Of a DNA stretch of 64,000 nt, positions 1-9,565 are shown piece by piece. A program made the position numbers and the translations under genes. The notes under the pieces are model-generated. The model ran no database searches, was not told the origin of the DNA, and saw nothing but the letters and a program-made list of their open reading frames with translations. Numbering within the stretch: position 1 is the stretch's first letter; each line of letters starts with the position of its first letter. The stretch comes from Hungatella hathewayi (GTDB lineage: Bacteria; Bacillota; Clostridia; Lachnospirales; Lachnospiraceae). The stretch is from assembly GCA_025149285.1 (NCBI GenBank), contig CP102274.1, positions 6,614,489 to 6,678,488 on the forward strand, given 5' to 3'.

Positions 1-187
1 CCATTAAATAATCAGCGGTAACGCCAAAGTAATCGGCAATTCGGCAGAGCAACTCCGATGAGATATCTGGAATCGGCTGTGATTCTATCTTACTGACGGT
101 CTGCTGGCTGACGCCAAGTAAATCTCCCAGTAATGCCTGGGGAATTTTTTTCTGTCTCCTCAAACTATAGATTCTGTTTTTTCCCAT
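1..187 (-). CDS. XRE-family helix-turn-helix regulator, N-terminal part (3' end outside window)
   Basis: The reading frame starts at an ATG at 187 on the minus strand, preceded by an AAAGGA-type ribosome site, and stays open to the window edge. The visible 62 residues form a classic Cro/C1-type HTH: an N-terminal Arg/Lys-rich helix, then LLGDLLGVSQQTVSKIE as the helix-turn-helix with its recognition helix, then a segment ending in IADYFGVTADYLM, which is typical of the helix that closes an XRE domain. It is probably a small DNA-binding transcription regulator. The C-terminal effector part, if any, lies outside the window, so the target is unknown. Confidence 0.85.
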   Translation of the reverse strand, partial: MGKNRIYSLRRQKKIPQALLGDLLGVSQQTVSKIESQPIPDISSELLCRIADYFGVTADYLM

Positions 188-353
188 TGTATCAATCCTT
201 TTTCTTTTTATTGTAGCGGAAAGACTCCTGCTATATTACTTATATAATTTGTACTTTTAACTATATCTATGTGTTTTGTTGCTGATTCTTCAGAAAAAAG
301 TAATGTGAATTTTATTCTGCCCGTTGTATAATAATGGAAAAGGAGGTTTTGAC

Positions 354-1049
354 ATGCAGAGTATATTAGTTTGTGATGATGATAAACAGATTGTGGAAGC
401 GATTGATATCTATCTGACCGGAGAAGGTTTTACCGTAATAAAAGCATATGACGGCTACGAGGCGCTGGATCTGCTGGAGAATAATCAGGTAGATTTAATG
501 ATCGTGGATGTGATGATGCCGGGTCTGGATGGTATCAGGACCACGTTAAAGGTTCGGGAGACCAGCAGCATTCCCATTATCATCCTGTCCGCAAAGTCAG
601 AAGACACCGACAAGATCCTGGGGCTCAATATCGGTGCGGATGACTACATTACAAAGCCGTTTAATCCTCTGGAGCTGGTAGCAAGAGTAAAATCCCAGCT
701 GCGCCGTTATACCCAGCTCGGTAATATGAACCAGCAGACAGCCGGTCAGGTATATAAATGCGGAGGTCTGGCAATTAATGATGATAATAAAGAAGTCACG
801 GTTGATGGAGAACTCATCAAGCTGACTCCCATTGAATATAACATTCTTCTCCTTCTCGTCAAGAATGCCGGAAAGGTGTTCTCCATTGACGAGATCTATG
901 AACAGATCTGGAATGAAGAAGCGATCGGCGCGGATAATACCGTAGCCGTCCATATCCGCCATATCCGCGAGAAGATTGAAATTAACCCGCGGGAGCCGCG
1001 GTATTTAAAAGTGGTCTGGGGAGTCGGCTACAAGATTGAGAAGCAATAG
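354..1049 (+). CDS. OmpR/PhoB-family response regulator
   Basis: 231 residues. The N-terminal receiver domain (about 1-120) has the acidic pocket CDDD at 7-10, the phospho-acceptor Asp52 in VDVMMPG, and a conserved Lys in TKPF. The C-terminal winged-helix DNA-binding domain (about 135-230) ends in the usual VVWGVGYKIE. The start is set at ATG 354 because AAAGGAGG lies 7 bases upstream; an in-frame TTG at 324 has no such site. It is followed after 8 bases by its sensor kinase, so the two form an operon. It resembles the VanR/PhoP-like regulators that clostridia use in envelope stress, but no target is visible. Confidence 0.93.
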   Translation: MQSILVCDDDKQIVEAIDIYLTGEGFTVIKAYDGYEALDLLENNQVDLMIVDVMMPGLDGIRTTLKVRETSSIPIIILSAKSEDTDKILGLNIGADDYITKPFNPLELVARVKSQLRRYTQLGNMNQQTAGQVYKCGGLAINDDNKEVTVDGELIKLTPIEYNILLLLVKNAGKVFSIDEIYEQIWNEEAIGADNTVAVHIRHIREKIEINPREPRYLKVVWGVGYKIEKQ

Positions 1050-1057
1050 GAGAGCGT

Positions 1058-3337
1058 ATGAAAAGAAAAAAGGAACATGCAGTCCTGCTGCACATTCTTT
1101 TTGTCATCCTCGTGGTAACGGGAATCAGCATCATGTACAACAATCCCCACTACGGAGAAGGCATCAGCTGGCTTACCAATGAGACGTACGAGGATACACC
1201 GGAGTTCATCCGTCAGTTCAAGACGGACATTGACGATATCTTTAACTATATCAAATACAAAGAGGTATTTGAATCGAACGGGAAGCTGGCCTATGACAAG
1301 CCTGTCGTCCGTGTGACCACCGGTCCCGGGGAAGTACAGGAATATACCGTCGACGAGATGGTACGGATGGCCAAGTCCATGGGCTATTATCTGAATGAAA
1401 AGTTTAAGGTGGATGGCCGTTACACACCGGAAGACGGAGAACAGGACATCCGGGTGGACTGGCGCTCTTACGACCCGGACCATCAGGATTCCGAGCCCGG
1501 GGAATCTTATACCACCATGGCGGACCTGGCAAAAGAAGTGCTTGCCCATGTAGGGAATTACTATGCATTTCACTATAAGTTTATCCAGAACCCCAGCAAT
1601 TTAAAATTCAGGGTATCTTTTAAGGGTGATTCTGAGGCCCCCAGGCTGTACAGCAATACGGTCATTGATAATCCCGATGAACTGAAAGCATTGGGCCGTT
1701 ATGTCTATGTAACCGGCGAATCCCTGTATATCGATACCAATTTAAATACAACGCTGAAAACCATATCGGCCCAGCTGGAAAAGTCTAATCCATACAACAA
1801 CAGCAATTACTACATGATTGTGGCTGTAAACACGGCGTATCCCGTTCAGGATTCCTATTCTGAGGCGGCCAGATCCTATGACCATATGCGTCTGCTGTTT
1901 ATCATCGGCCTTGTATCTCTGGCCATTGGTATCCTGGGTTGTGCCGCAAGCCTGTACTTCCTTATTAGTATGACAGGCCATATGACTTCCTGTCAGGATG
2001 CGGTTACACTGGGAAGAATCGACAGGATCGCCACGGAAACCTGTCTGATCCTGTTTGTGGCCGCCGCCATGTGTGCCCTGTTTCTGGGAGAACACGTCGT
2101 CTACAAGGTCATCCACCTGTTTTTGTCGGAAGAACGCTGGTATTACGGGGAACTGGCCGCACGCCTGCTGATTCTCTATACCATCGGCATGATCGCAGCA
2201 TTCAGCATGATCCGCCGTTATAAGGCGGGAACCCTCTGGACAGGCAGTCTGACAAAGCGGATCTGCGTGAACGTCAGTCTTTATATTAAAAATCATCGTT
2301 TTACCACCCGGCTTGCATTGGGTTATATCTGCTATTTTGTATTTAACTGTGTGATGCTTGTGGCGGGTGCATTCGTATATTTTACCTATGACAGCATGGA
2401 ATCCCGGATTTTAACAGGCCTTCTTGCTCTCGCACTGCTCTGCATGGACCTATGGGTTTTCCATCAGCTGTACAAGAATGCCTGGGAGACCGATCAGATT
2501 AATGAAGCGCTTTTAAAGATTTCCCACGGTGACACCAAATATAAAATCAACGCGGAGGCGTTTGACGGAAAAGAACGGGAACTGGCTGAGAACATCAACC
2601 ATATCAGCCGCGGCTTAGAGACCGCACTGCAGGAAAAGGTAAGCAGCGAACGCCTGAAGGCTGACCTCATTACCAACGTATCTCATGATATCAAAACACC
2701 GCTTACCTCAATTATTAACTATGTAGATTTAATTAAACGGGAACATCTTCAGGACCCAAAGATTCAGGGGTACTTAGACGTTCTGGAGCAGAAGTCCCAG
2801 CGGCTTAAGACACTGACGGAAGACCTGGTCGAGGCTTCCAAAGCCAGCTCCGGCAATTTAAAGATTGAGCTGACCAGTATCGACTTTGTCGAGCTTATCT
2901 ATCAAACCAACGGCGAATTCGAAGAAAAATTCCTGATACGCCATCTGGAACTGGTCTCCAGTTTTCCGGAAGAAACGGTTATCATCCAGGCCGACGGACG
3001 CCATCTGTGGCGCGTGCTGGAAAATCTTTATAACAATGCGTTTAAATATGCGATGGAACACAGCCGCGTTTACGTTGATGTCACCGCGGAAGACAGTCAG
3101 GTACTCTTCACCATAAAGAATGTATCAGAGAATCCGCTGAATATTAAAGGAGATGAACTGACGGAGCGTTTCGTCCGCGGCGACGTGGCACGAACCACGG
3201 AAGGAAGCGGATTGGGCCTGTCCATCGCCAAGAGCCTTACGGAACTTCTCGGCGGAACGTTCACCATCTATATTGATGGAGATTTATTTAAAGTGCAGTT
3301 ATCCTTTCCGCGTCAGAACGGAAAAGGAACTTCCTGA
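1058..3337 (+). CDS. membrane sensor histidine kinase, partner of the 354 regulator
   Basis: 759 residues. One N-terminal membrane segment (about 8-28) is followed by an extracellular region to about residue 275, then about five further membrane helices (near 278-302, 327-350, 367-385, 420-445 and 450-470). The cytoplasmic half carries the HisKA box SHDIKTPLTSIINYVDL with its phosphorylated His, an N box (LENLYNNAFKYA) and a G box (GSGLGLSIAKSL), so it should be an active kinase. The large extracytoplasmic domain is not one I recognise and presumably senses the ligand. It is co-transcribed with the regulator just upstream. A hairpin terminator follows at 3364. Confidence 0.92.
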   Translation: MKRKKEHAVLLHILFVILVVTGISIMYNNPHYGEGISWLTNETYEDTPEFIRQFKTDIDDIFNYIKYKEVFESNGKLAYDKPVVRVTTGPGEVQEYTVDEMVRMAKSMGYYLNEKFKVDGRYTPEDGEQDIRVDWRSYDPDHQDSEPGESYTTMADLAKEVLAHVGNYYAFHYKFIQNPSNLKFRVSFKGDSEAPRLYSNTVIDNPDELKALGRYVYVTGESLYIDTNLNTTLKTISAQLEKSNPYNNSNYYMIVAVNTAYPVQDSYSEAARSYDHMRLLFIIGLVSLAIGILGCAASLYFLISMTGHMTSCQDAVTLGRIDRIATETCLILFVAAAMCALFLGEHVVYKVIHLFLSEERWYYGELAARLLILYTIGMIAAFSMIRRYKAGTLWTGSLTKRICVNVSLYIKNHRFTTRLALGYICYFVFNCVMLVAGAFVYFTYDSMESRILTGLLALALLCMDLWVFHQLYKNAWETDQINEALLKISHGDTKYKINAEAFDGKERELAENINHISRGLETALQEKVSSERLKADLITNVSHDIKTPLTSIINYVDLIKREHLQDPKIQGYLDVLEQKSQRLKTLTEDLVEASKASSGNLKIELTSIDFVELIYQTNGEFEEKFLIRHLELVSSFPEETVIIQADGRHLWRVLENLYNNAFKYAMEHSRVYVDVTAEDSQVLFTIKNVSENPLNIKGDELTERFVRGDVARTTEGSGLGLSIAKSLTELLGGTFTIYIDGDLFKVQLSFPRQNGKGTS

Positions 3338-3363
3338 CACGGAAACTCTCATTTCACAGAAAT

Positions 3364-3430
3364 AAAAAAACAGGGATATTTTCTGGCATCCACCTTTCAA
3401 AAGGCTGCCAGTCATATTCCTGTTTTTATT
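3364..3430. terminator. bidirectional intrinsic terminator
   Basis: A long stem (AAAACAGG.ATAT...TGCCAG paired with its complement) is flanked by an A-tract on the left and a T-tract on the right. It sits between the sensor kinase and the convergent MATE gene and can end both transcripts. Confidence 0.85.
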
Positions 3431-3455
3431 TTCCAGATCTTCTCAGAATGCTTCT

Positions 3456-4817
3456 TTATTTAGGAGTGATCAGATGGACCCGGCTCCATTTTCCCGTCAG
3501 ATACCGCATAAACGAAATGGCATAATTCGCCGCCCAGCCCATGGGAACCGCGTACCATACCGCCTGTACGCCGATCACCGGTGCAAATACTGCCGCTACA
3601 ATCACGCGGATTGCAAGATTTACAAGATTGGCAATGGTAAAGACCACCACGTCTCCCGCGCCACGCAGCAAACCGTCTGTGGTCGCTTTTAAGCCGATAA
3701 ACACGAAGAAGAAGGAGATAAACCGCACATATGCCATACCGGTCTGGAAAGCAGTCTCAGCGCTTCCCTCGTTTAGGAATCCGCGTATGAAAAGATCCCC
3801 CCACAGCTGCATGATTATGCAGATAACCACTGCAAAAAATCCGACCATGGCATAGCAGTAGCGATACCCCTGCTTCACCCGGTCCGGACGGCCGGCTCCA
3901 ATGTTCTGTGCGGTAAAGGTCGACATGGCATTGCCGATGGCCAGCATGGGTACGATACAGATCGACTCGATCCTGGTGCCTGCGGCAAATCCGGCCATGA
4001 CCGCAGAACCGAAGACATTTACCACTGACTGTACCAAAAGCATCCCGATATGGACGATAGACTGCTGAAGCGTGGAAGGGATCGCCACCCGCATCATATT
4101 GACCATCATTGTCATGTCGTAAAAATGAAATGCCTCCGTCACCTCATACGTTTTCAGGCGCTTCAGCAATATGGTGAAGGAGATCACCGCCGACAGCCCC
4201 TGAGCCATCAGCGTCGCCACCGCAACGCCTGCAACTCCCTGATGGAACCGGATTACGAAGAGCAAATCCAGCACAATATTCAGAAGAGACGAAAAGATCA
4301 GGAGATAGAGCGGTGTTCTGGAATCCCCCAGTGACTGAAAAATAGCCGCCTGTACATTATACATGAACAGAAACGGCAGCCCCACGAAGTAGATGCTTAA
4401 ATATACAGAGGCATCCGCAAATACATTTTCCGGAGTATTCATCCACGTCAGGATCGGCTCATTAAACAGAAATCCCAGAGTGCCGAGAAGAACGCTCAGA
4501 GTCAGGAAATTGATCAGTGTCGTGGAGATCGCCGTCTTCATATTCCCCAGCTGCTTCGCTCCCAGAAACTGGGATACGACCACCGAGCTTCCGATCCCAC
4601 CTCCGATGGCAATGGCAATGAAGACATTGGTAATGGAATAGGAAGCGCCGACAGATGCCAGCGCCTCCTCACTTACGAACCGGCCTACCACTACCGAGTC
4701 CATAATATTATAAAACTGCTGAAATAAATTCCCCAGAATCATCGGCAGTGCGAACAGAAGCAACGCCCTGCCCGGTGAATCGGTTATCATGTTTACTGCT
4801 TTTCTGTCTTTTTTCAT
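3456..4817 (-). CDS. MATE-family multidrug/cation antiporter
   Basis: 453 residues, the usual MATE length, with 12 hydrophobic segments. The N-terminus has the family signature GRALLLFALPMILGNLFQQF followed by YNIMDSVVVGRFV, and the second half repeats it (IPSTLQQSIVHIG...). This is the NorM/DinF superfamily, which exports cationic drugs or metabolites with a proton or sodium gradient. The upstream neighbour on the same strand is the NlpC/P60 lipoprotein gene, whose stop lies 20 bases upstream, so the two may share a transcript. The substrate cannot be told from sequence. Confidence 0.93.
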   Translation of the reverse strand: MKKDRKAVNMITDSPGRALLLFALPMILGNLFQQFYNIMDSVVVGRFVSEEALASVGASYSITNVFIAIAIGGGIGSSVVVSQFLGAKQLGNMKTAISTTLINFLTLSVLLGTLGFLFNEPILTWMNTPENVFADASVYLSIYFVGLPFLFMYNVQAAIFQSLGDSRTPLYLLIFSSLLNIVLDLLFVIRFHQGVAGVAVATLMAQGLSAVISFTILLKRLKTYEVTEAFHFYDMTMMVNMMRVAIPSTLQQSIVHIGMLLVQSVVNVFGSAVMAGFAAGTRIESICIVPMLAIGNAMSTFTAQNIGAGRPDRVKQGYRYCYAMVGFFAVVICIIMQLWGDLFIRGFLNEGSAETAFQTGMAYVRFISFFFVFIGLKATTDGLLRGAGDVVVFTIANLVNLAIRVIVAAVFAPVIGVQAVWYAVPMGWAANYAISFMRYLTGKWSRVHLITPK

Positions 4818-4837
4818 ACCCTTATTTTAAACCATTC

Positions 4838-6379
4838 CTATCCGAATATACGCCATCCACAGATAAAGTTATTTCTCCACCAGCTGCTTAATGCACGTTC
4901 CACAACACGTCCGTTACTGGAGGACGCATCCACTACCTTTCCTCCGCCGGCCACGATTCCCACATGACCGCTTACGACGATGATATCACCTGCCTGAAGG
5001 CTGTTGAAATTCGTGATCTTCGTGTATTTTCCCACGCTTCGCCAGCCGGCCGAGGTCAGGTAACTCTGCCGTACGCCTGCCTGGTTCAGACAGTAGTAGA
5101 CGAAACCGGAACAGTCAAACGCATTCGGTCCTTTTGCACCGTAGACATACGGACACCCCAGTTTGGATCTGGCAATGGACAGCAGTCCGCTGACACCGGA
5201 GCCGCCCTTTACCGTTCCGCCTTTGGAGCTGCTGCTGCCTCCGGAGGAACCGCCTGAACCCGCCTTCTTTACGTTGCTTCCCGTCAGCTTATTCATGGTC
5301 TGACGGCCCACAGAGCCATCTGCGGTAAGACCGTTGCTGCTCTGGAAAGACTTCACCGCTTTTTCCGTCACCTCACCGTAATATCCGGTAACATTGGCGG
5401 AAGATAAATAACCATATTTATTTAGCAGCTGCTGAATCCGGGTAACCGTCTCCCCCTGTTCCCCCAGCATCAGACCGTTGGCCTGTGCCTCTGCACTGTT
5501 CAGCGCCACACGGGTCGATGGCCCGAGATAGCCGTCCACCACAAGGTCATTCCTTGCCTGGAACTGCTTGACCGCAGCCGCCGTATCATCCCCATACGCC
5601 CCATCCGGCGTGGTTGTTAAGTACCCCAGCTCCTTCAGACGCGTCTGGCATGCCAGAACCACATCGCTCTTCTCTCCATAGGAAAGAAAATTCGGTTTGA
5701 TCTCATCGCTGTACAGGAGATTGATCGTCTGCCGTCCCACCTTGCCGTCGACATTCAAGCCATTGACCTCCTGAAGCTTGATTACCGCGGCCTCCGTATC
5801 ATCTCCGAAATGTCCGGTCACCAGATCCCCGGTTGCCAGGTATCCCAGTTCATAAAGGCGGTTCTGAATTCGTTTGATGTCATCGCCGTCGACATCCTTT
5901 GAAACCGCATAGTATTTGGCGGAAGGAGTCATAATTGCATTCAGCGTCTCCGGGCCCACAATTCCGTCCTGCGCCAGATGATTCTGTCTTTGAAATGTCT
6001 TGACTGCAGACTCTGTCATCGTTCCAAAATACTGGGTCGGCTCATCATTATCCATAAATCCCAGATCCATCAGCCGCTGCTGCAGGCTTGCCACAATGGG
6101 ATGTTCCACGCCATTTCGAAGATATTCCGGAACGGGATTCTCGTCCAGAACCGGAAGGTCCGGCAGTACCGGCACCGGCTCTTCTCCAATTGTCAGGATC
6201 TTTACCGGCTGGGGGCTTTTCTCAGTCTCCAGTTCGATCGAGAGGGCAGAGGGCTCCGGTGCCGTTGTCTCCTGCTCCGCACCATTCTTTTTTCCGCAGC
6301 CTCCCAGAACCGCTGCGACCGCCGCAGCCAGGAGTACTTTATGTATGAAAGATGTGTACCATCGTGCTTTTTTATTCAT
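4838..6379 (-). CDS. secreted lipoprotein with four PG-binding repeats and an NlpC/P60 peptidase
   Basis: 513 residues. The N-terminus has a lipoprotein signal (hydrophobic stretch ending in VLGGCG, lipobox Cys). Four peptidoglycan_binding_1 repeats follow (roughly 90-150, 160-220, 230-290 and 305-370), each with the LxxLGY...F...T..AV..FQ...G...DG..G..T pattern. After a Gly/Ser-rich linker comes an NlpC/P60 domain with catalytic Cys in AFDCSGFVYYC and His in SGHVGIV. It should be anchored outside the cell and cut peptide stems of peptidoglycan, as a cell-separation or wall-turnover hydrolase. Such repeat-plus-NlpC/P60 proteins are common in Clostridia. It may be cotranscribed with the MATE gene. 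Confidence 0.93.
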   Translation of the reverse strand: MNKKARWYTSFIHKVLLAAAVAAVLGGCGKKNGAEQETTAPEPSALSIELETEKSPQPVKILTIGEEPVPVLPDLPVLDENPVPEYLRNGVEHPIVASLQQRLMDLGFMDNDEPTQYFGTMTESAVKTFQRQNHLAQDGIVGPETLNAIMTPSAKYYAVSKDVDGDDIKRIQNRLYELGYLATGDLVTGHFGDDTEAAVIKLQEVNGLNVDGKVGRQTINLLYSDEIKPNFLSYGEKSDVVLACQTRLKELGYLTTTPDGAYGDDTAAAVKQFQARNDLVVDGYLGPSTRVALNSAEAQANGLMLGEQGETVTRIQQLLNKYGYLSSANVTGYYGEVTEKAVKSFQSSNGLTADGSVGRQTMNKLTGSNVKKAGSGGSSGGSSSSKGGTVKGGSGVSGLLSIARSKLGCPYVYGAKGPNAFDCSGFVYYCLNQAGVRQSYLTSAGWRSVGKYTKITNFNSLQAGDIIVVSGHVGIVAGGGKVVDASSSNGRVVERALSSWWRNNFICGWRIFG

Positions 6380-6506
6380 AAACGGGATTCCTTTCCTTTT
6401 GTCGAATCAGGTCTATTTTAGCACATTTACAAGGGAAAAGGGAAGGAAATTTATCTCATACGGGAATTTTCCACCGCCTGAGCGTTACATTTAATTTACC
6501 ACTCCA

Positions 6507-6535
6507 TTGCACAGTCAAAACCAATATGATATACT
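6507..6535 (+). promoter_or_regulatory. sigma-70 promoter for the ZIP transporter gene
   Basis: TTGCAC and TATACT are separated by exactly 17 bases and lie 48 bases upstream of the start codon. The palindrome at 6541 covers the expected transcription start. Confidence 0.75.
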
Positions 6536-6540
6536 AAATA

Positions 6541-6560
6541 GAGTTAGATTTTGCTAACTC
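6541..6560. promoter_or_regulatory. 20-bp palindromic operator, probably metal-responsive
   Basis: GAGTTAG-ATTTTG-CTAACTC is a perfect 7-bp inverted repeat placed over the transcription start of the ZIP gene, where a bound repressor would block initiation. The GTTAG/CTAAC half-sites recall DtxR/MntR-family boxes, but the spacing differs from the well-known ones. The regulator is not in the window. Confidence 0.6.
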
Positions 6561-6583
6561 AGAAACCGAAAGGAGGTTTTATT

Positions 6584-7393
6584 ATGGGTACATCTTTATT
6601 ATGGGCAGCCGGTGGAACCGGATTTACATTTTTAATGACCACGCTGGGCGCGTCCGTAGTTTTTTTCTTTCGCAAAGAAGTCAATGCCTCCGTTCAGAGA
6701 ATCTTTCTGGGATTCGCTGCCGGAGTCATGATAGCGGCTTCCGTATGGTCCCTGCTGATTCCAGCAATTGAGGAGGCGTCTCTGAATGGAGGCATCGGCT
6801 GGATTCCTGCTGCGGGAGGCTTTTTACTGGGTGTGTTCTTCCTGATCGCCCTCGATACATATCTCCCCCACCTTCATCCGGACTGCAGCAATCCGGGCTG
6901 TAACGAGGCAGAGGGCGTCTCTTCCAGCTGGAAGCGGACTACCCTGTTAGTCATGGCGGTTACACTGCACAACATACCGGAAGGCATGGCGGTTGGCCTG
7001 TCCTTTGCACTGGCTGCACAGCACGGCAATGATCCGGCGCTCTATACCGCAGCCATGGCTCTCGCCATCGGTATTGGTATTCAGAATTTCCCGGAAGGTG
7101 CGGCAATCTCCCTTCCGCTGCGTCAGGAAGGTCTCTCTACCGGAAAGGCATTCTTCCGCGGCAGTATGTCGGGTATTGTAGAACCAGTCTTTGGTATCCT
7201 CACCGTACTGGTGGCGGGCGCCATAGAACCTCTGATGCCCTGGCTGCTCTCCTTCGCGGCAGGCGCCATGCTGTATGTCGTGGTGGAGGAACTGATTCCC
7301 GAAGCTCATTTAGGTGAACACTCTAACGCCGGGACACTGGGTGTTATGGGGGGATTCGTGATTATGATGATTTTGGATGTGGCACTTGGATGA
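6584..7393 (+). CDS. ZIP-family divalent metal transporter (GufA/ZupT type)
   Basis: 269 residues with about eight membrane segments. The two ZIP metal-site helices are clear: HNIPEGMAVGLSFAL (helix 4) and NFPEGAAISLPL (helix 5). A short loop with His and Cys residues (HLHPDCSNPGC) precedes them. ZIP proteins move zinc, iron or manganese into the cytoplasm. ATG 6584 is chosen because AAAGGAGG lies just upstream; the frame could run back to 6551 but would then overlap the operator. It stands alone between its own promoter and terminator. The palindromic site suggests repression by a metal sensor. Confidence 0.92.
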   Translation: MGTSLLWAAGGTGFTFLMTTLGASVVFFFRKEVNASVQRIFLGFAAGVMIAASVWSLLIPAIEEASLNGGIGWIPAAGGFLLGVFFLIALDTYLPHLHPDCSNPGCNEAEGVSSSWKRTTLLVMAVTLHNIPEGMAVGLSFALAAQHGNDPALYTAAMALAIGIGIQNFPEGAAISLPLRQEGLSTGKAFFRGSMSGIVEPVFGILTVLVAGAIEPLMPWLLSFAAGAMLYVVVEELIPEAHLGEHSNAGTLGVMGGFVIMMILDVALG

Positions 7394-7417
7394 TGATATT
7401 CTATGAGATGATATCTT

Positions 7418-7468
7418 AAGAAAAGAAGCAAAGCGGTTTTTGCTATAGACCGTTTCGCTTCTTTTCTA
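7418..7468. terminator. bidirectional intrinsic terminator
   Basis: AGAAAAGAAGC.AAGCGGT pairs with ACCG.TTCGCTTCTTTTCT around a short loop, with A- and T-rich flanks. It lies between the ZIP gene and the convergent M24 peptidase gene. Confidence 0.85.
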
Positions 7469-7520
7469 GCTTTCTGCTCTTCTTTTGCTTTTACTTTGCT
7501 CTTCCCCCGTTTTTTATCAA

Positions 7521-8720
7521 CTAAAGCTTTGGCCAGAACAGGCTGTCATTTACTGTCGTAAACCACTCACAGCCACTCTCTGTGATCAGGACAGTATCCT
7601 CAATATTAAACGCGCCATAGGCTGCACTGTAAAACGGCACCTCAATAGACATAACCATTCCAGGCATAAATACTGTAAATTCCTGCTCTTTTCCAGGAGC
7701 CACAAATGGCCGTTCTTCTACAAATATATTGCATCCTACGGAATGACCACAGTGACCTCTCGTGTACTTTTCAAAGCCGGATTTCCGCACGGTATCCTGC
7801 ATGGCATGAAATACGGGTTCAAACGGAACTCCAGGACCGATCATGGAACGCCCTGCATCGAATGCACGGTATAATGCCTCAAAAATCCGGACTGCCTTGT
7901 CCTCTGGTTTGCCCACCACAAAGGTTCTTGCAATATCTGCCTGATAGCCACAGATATTCGCGCCCCCATCAAGCCTGATAATATCATTTTCTTTTACCGA
8001 AATATTTCTGGGTATCTGCACGATTGAATACTCGGTACCTATTCCAGAGACTGTATAAGCACCTATTACATCAAGATCTTGTGAAAACGCTGCATTTCTG
8101 TATATAGAAAGAATTTCCTTCTCACTCATCCCGGGAACAATACGGTATGCCGTTTCCAGCATAGCGCTTTCTGTAATTTTCGCTGTCCGGCGAAGCAGGC
8201 CGATCTCCCAATCTGTCTTAATTGCCCTCGCTCTGTTAAGTACTTTTTCGCAGTTACACAGGCTTCCCACTCCCGTACAATCCGAAAGAAAGTCCCATAT
8301 ATCATGTGGTATGGAAGGACTCTGCACTCCGATTTTTGCCTTATTCGTCCGCTCTGTAATGAAATCTAAAGCCATCTTAACAGGGATCATCATATCCGGT
8401 TGAGACGGCTTTTCCAGTCCATCATCTTCCAGTCCATCAATATAAATCCAGACAGGATATGTTTCCATTTTAATATCCTTACACTGATTTTCAGCGGTCT
8501 GTTTCTCTATTTCATTCAGGATCAGTATGACAGGTCCTTCTTTTCGTACGACCGCCAGAGTCGTACCTATTCGCCTGGAATCATATAGGAAATGGCTGGC
8601 GAATCCACTGGCATACAGAATTGTCTCCGGCTCTGTCAGAATTAACGCATCAAGCCCTTCTCTTTCCATCTCCCTCTTTAGTTTTTGCTCTATTTCCAAC
8701 TGATTTCTGTTCTCTAACAT
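7521..8720 (-). CDS. M24-family metallopeptidase (Xaa-Pro aminopeptidase/prolidase-like)
   Basis: 399 residues: a creatinase-type N-terminal domain (1-150) and a pita-bread catalytic domain (about 170-390). All five metal-ligand segments are visible: two Asp in RLDGGANICGYQADIARTF, His in RGHCGHSVGCN, Glu in MSIEVPFYS and Glu in FNIEDTVLI. It should be a cytoplasmic dinuclear-metal enzyme hydrolysing Xaa-Pro or similar amide bonds. It begins 17 bases after the second permease gene of an ABC importer and is the last gene of that operon, so it probably acts on an imported compound. Creatinase-like, non-peptide substrates are possible. Confidence 0.9.
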   Translation of the reverse strand: MLENRNQLEIEQKLKREMEREGLDALILTEPETILYASGFASHFLYDSRRIGTTLAVVRKEGPVILILNEIEKQTAENQCKDIKMETYPVWIYIDGLEDDGLEKPSQPDMMIPVKMALDFITERTNKAKIGVQSPSIPHDIWDFLSDCTGVGSLCNCEKVLNRARAIKTDWEIGLLRRTAKITESAMLETAYRIVPGMSEKEILSIYRNAAFSQDLDVIGAYTVSGIGTEYSIVQIPRNISVKENDIIRLDGGANICGYQADIARTFVVGKPEDKAVRIFEALYRAFDAGRSMIGPGVPFEPVFHAMQDTVRKSGFEKYTRGHCGHSVGCNIFVEERPFVAPGKEQEFTVFMPGMVMSIEVPFYSAAYGAFNIEDTVLITESGCEWFTTVNDSLFWPKL

Positions 8721-8737
8721 GATTTTCCTCCAATCTA

Positions 8738-9565
8738 TCAGCCTTTGACCGCGCCGCTCATAACCCCTTCCACAATGTACCTCTGAAGCAGAAAGTATAA
8801 TATCAGGATAGGGATCATTGACAGCGTAAACGCCGCAAATGCCAGATTTAGTTCCACATTATACTCGCCGAAGAATCGGTATAACATAAGCGGAATTGTC
8901 TTCATCTCCTCTTTCATCAATATGTTTAATGTAATAGTAAAATCGTTCCAGGAAAACAGTGCGTTAATAATAACTGCAGTACAAAGCACGGATTTTAGCA
9001 GAGGAAATACAATCCGAAAAAAAGTTTTCATCCTCCCCGCCCCATCAATCATAGCCGCTTCCTCTAATTCTATGGGAACCGTTTTTACAAAACTTGTAAA
9101 CAGCAGAATATTGAAGGAAATATTAAATGCGGCCCGGACCATGACAGCCCCCAGGTATGTGTTTAAAAGGCCTGCCTGTTTTAGATTCATATATTGCGGC
9201 AGCATAACTGACTGGTACGGTATCAAAAGTGCTGTAAGAAACAGCGAATAAATAATGTTATAAGCCTTTCCCGTATTGCGCGCCAGAACATAGGCGGCCA
9301 TCGGGCAAATAATAATGAGCAGAAGCACTGTCGGAACGGTTGTAATGACACTGTTCTTTAAAACCACATAGAAATTTGATGCCTCAACTGCCTGGCTGAA
9401 GTTTTCCAGATGGAATTCTGATGGAAATCTCAAACCGGTAAATGTAATCTGTTCCCTTGTCTTCATTGAATAGACAAAAGATATGTAAAACGGAGACAAC
9501 ATAATTGCCGCTGCAAACAGCAGTATCACATTTTTTCCAATGGAATATTTCCTGATTATACTCAT
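8738..9565 (-). CDS. ABC sugar transporter permease, MalG type
   Basis: 275 residues with six membrane helices. The EAA loop is EEAAMIDGAGRMKTFFRIVFP, where MalG-type permeases dock the ATPase. The family (CUT1) imports oligosaccharides or related solutes. The start overlaps the stop of the other permease by four bases, a sign of translational coupling. No ATPase gene is present in the operon, so a shared MsmK-type subunit encoded elsewhere is expected. Confidence 0.93.
   Translation of the reverse strand: MSIIRKYSIGKNVILLFAAAIMLSPFYISFVYSMKTREQITFTGLRFPSEFHLENFSQAVEASNFYVVLKNSVITTVPTVLLLIIICPMAAYVLARNTGKAYNIIYSLFLTALLIPYQSVMLPQYMNLKQAGLLNTYLGAVMVRAAFNISFNILLFTSFVKTVPIELEEAAMIDGAGRMKTFFRIVFPLLKSVLCTAVIINALFSWNDFTITLNILMKEEMKTIPLMLYRFFGEYNVELNLAFAAFTLSMIPILILYFLLQRYIVEGVMSGAVKG

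Noticed and set aside
5978..6494. Two long plus-strand frames opposite the NlpC/P60 lipoprotein
   Set aside because: Antisense to a strongly supported secreted hydrolase with signal peptide and domain repeats; no start signals.
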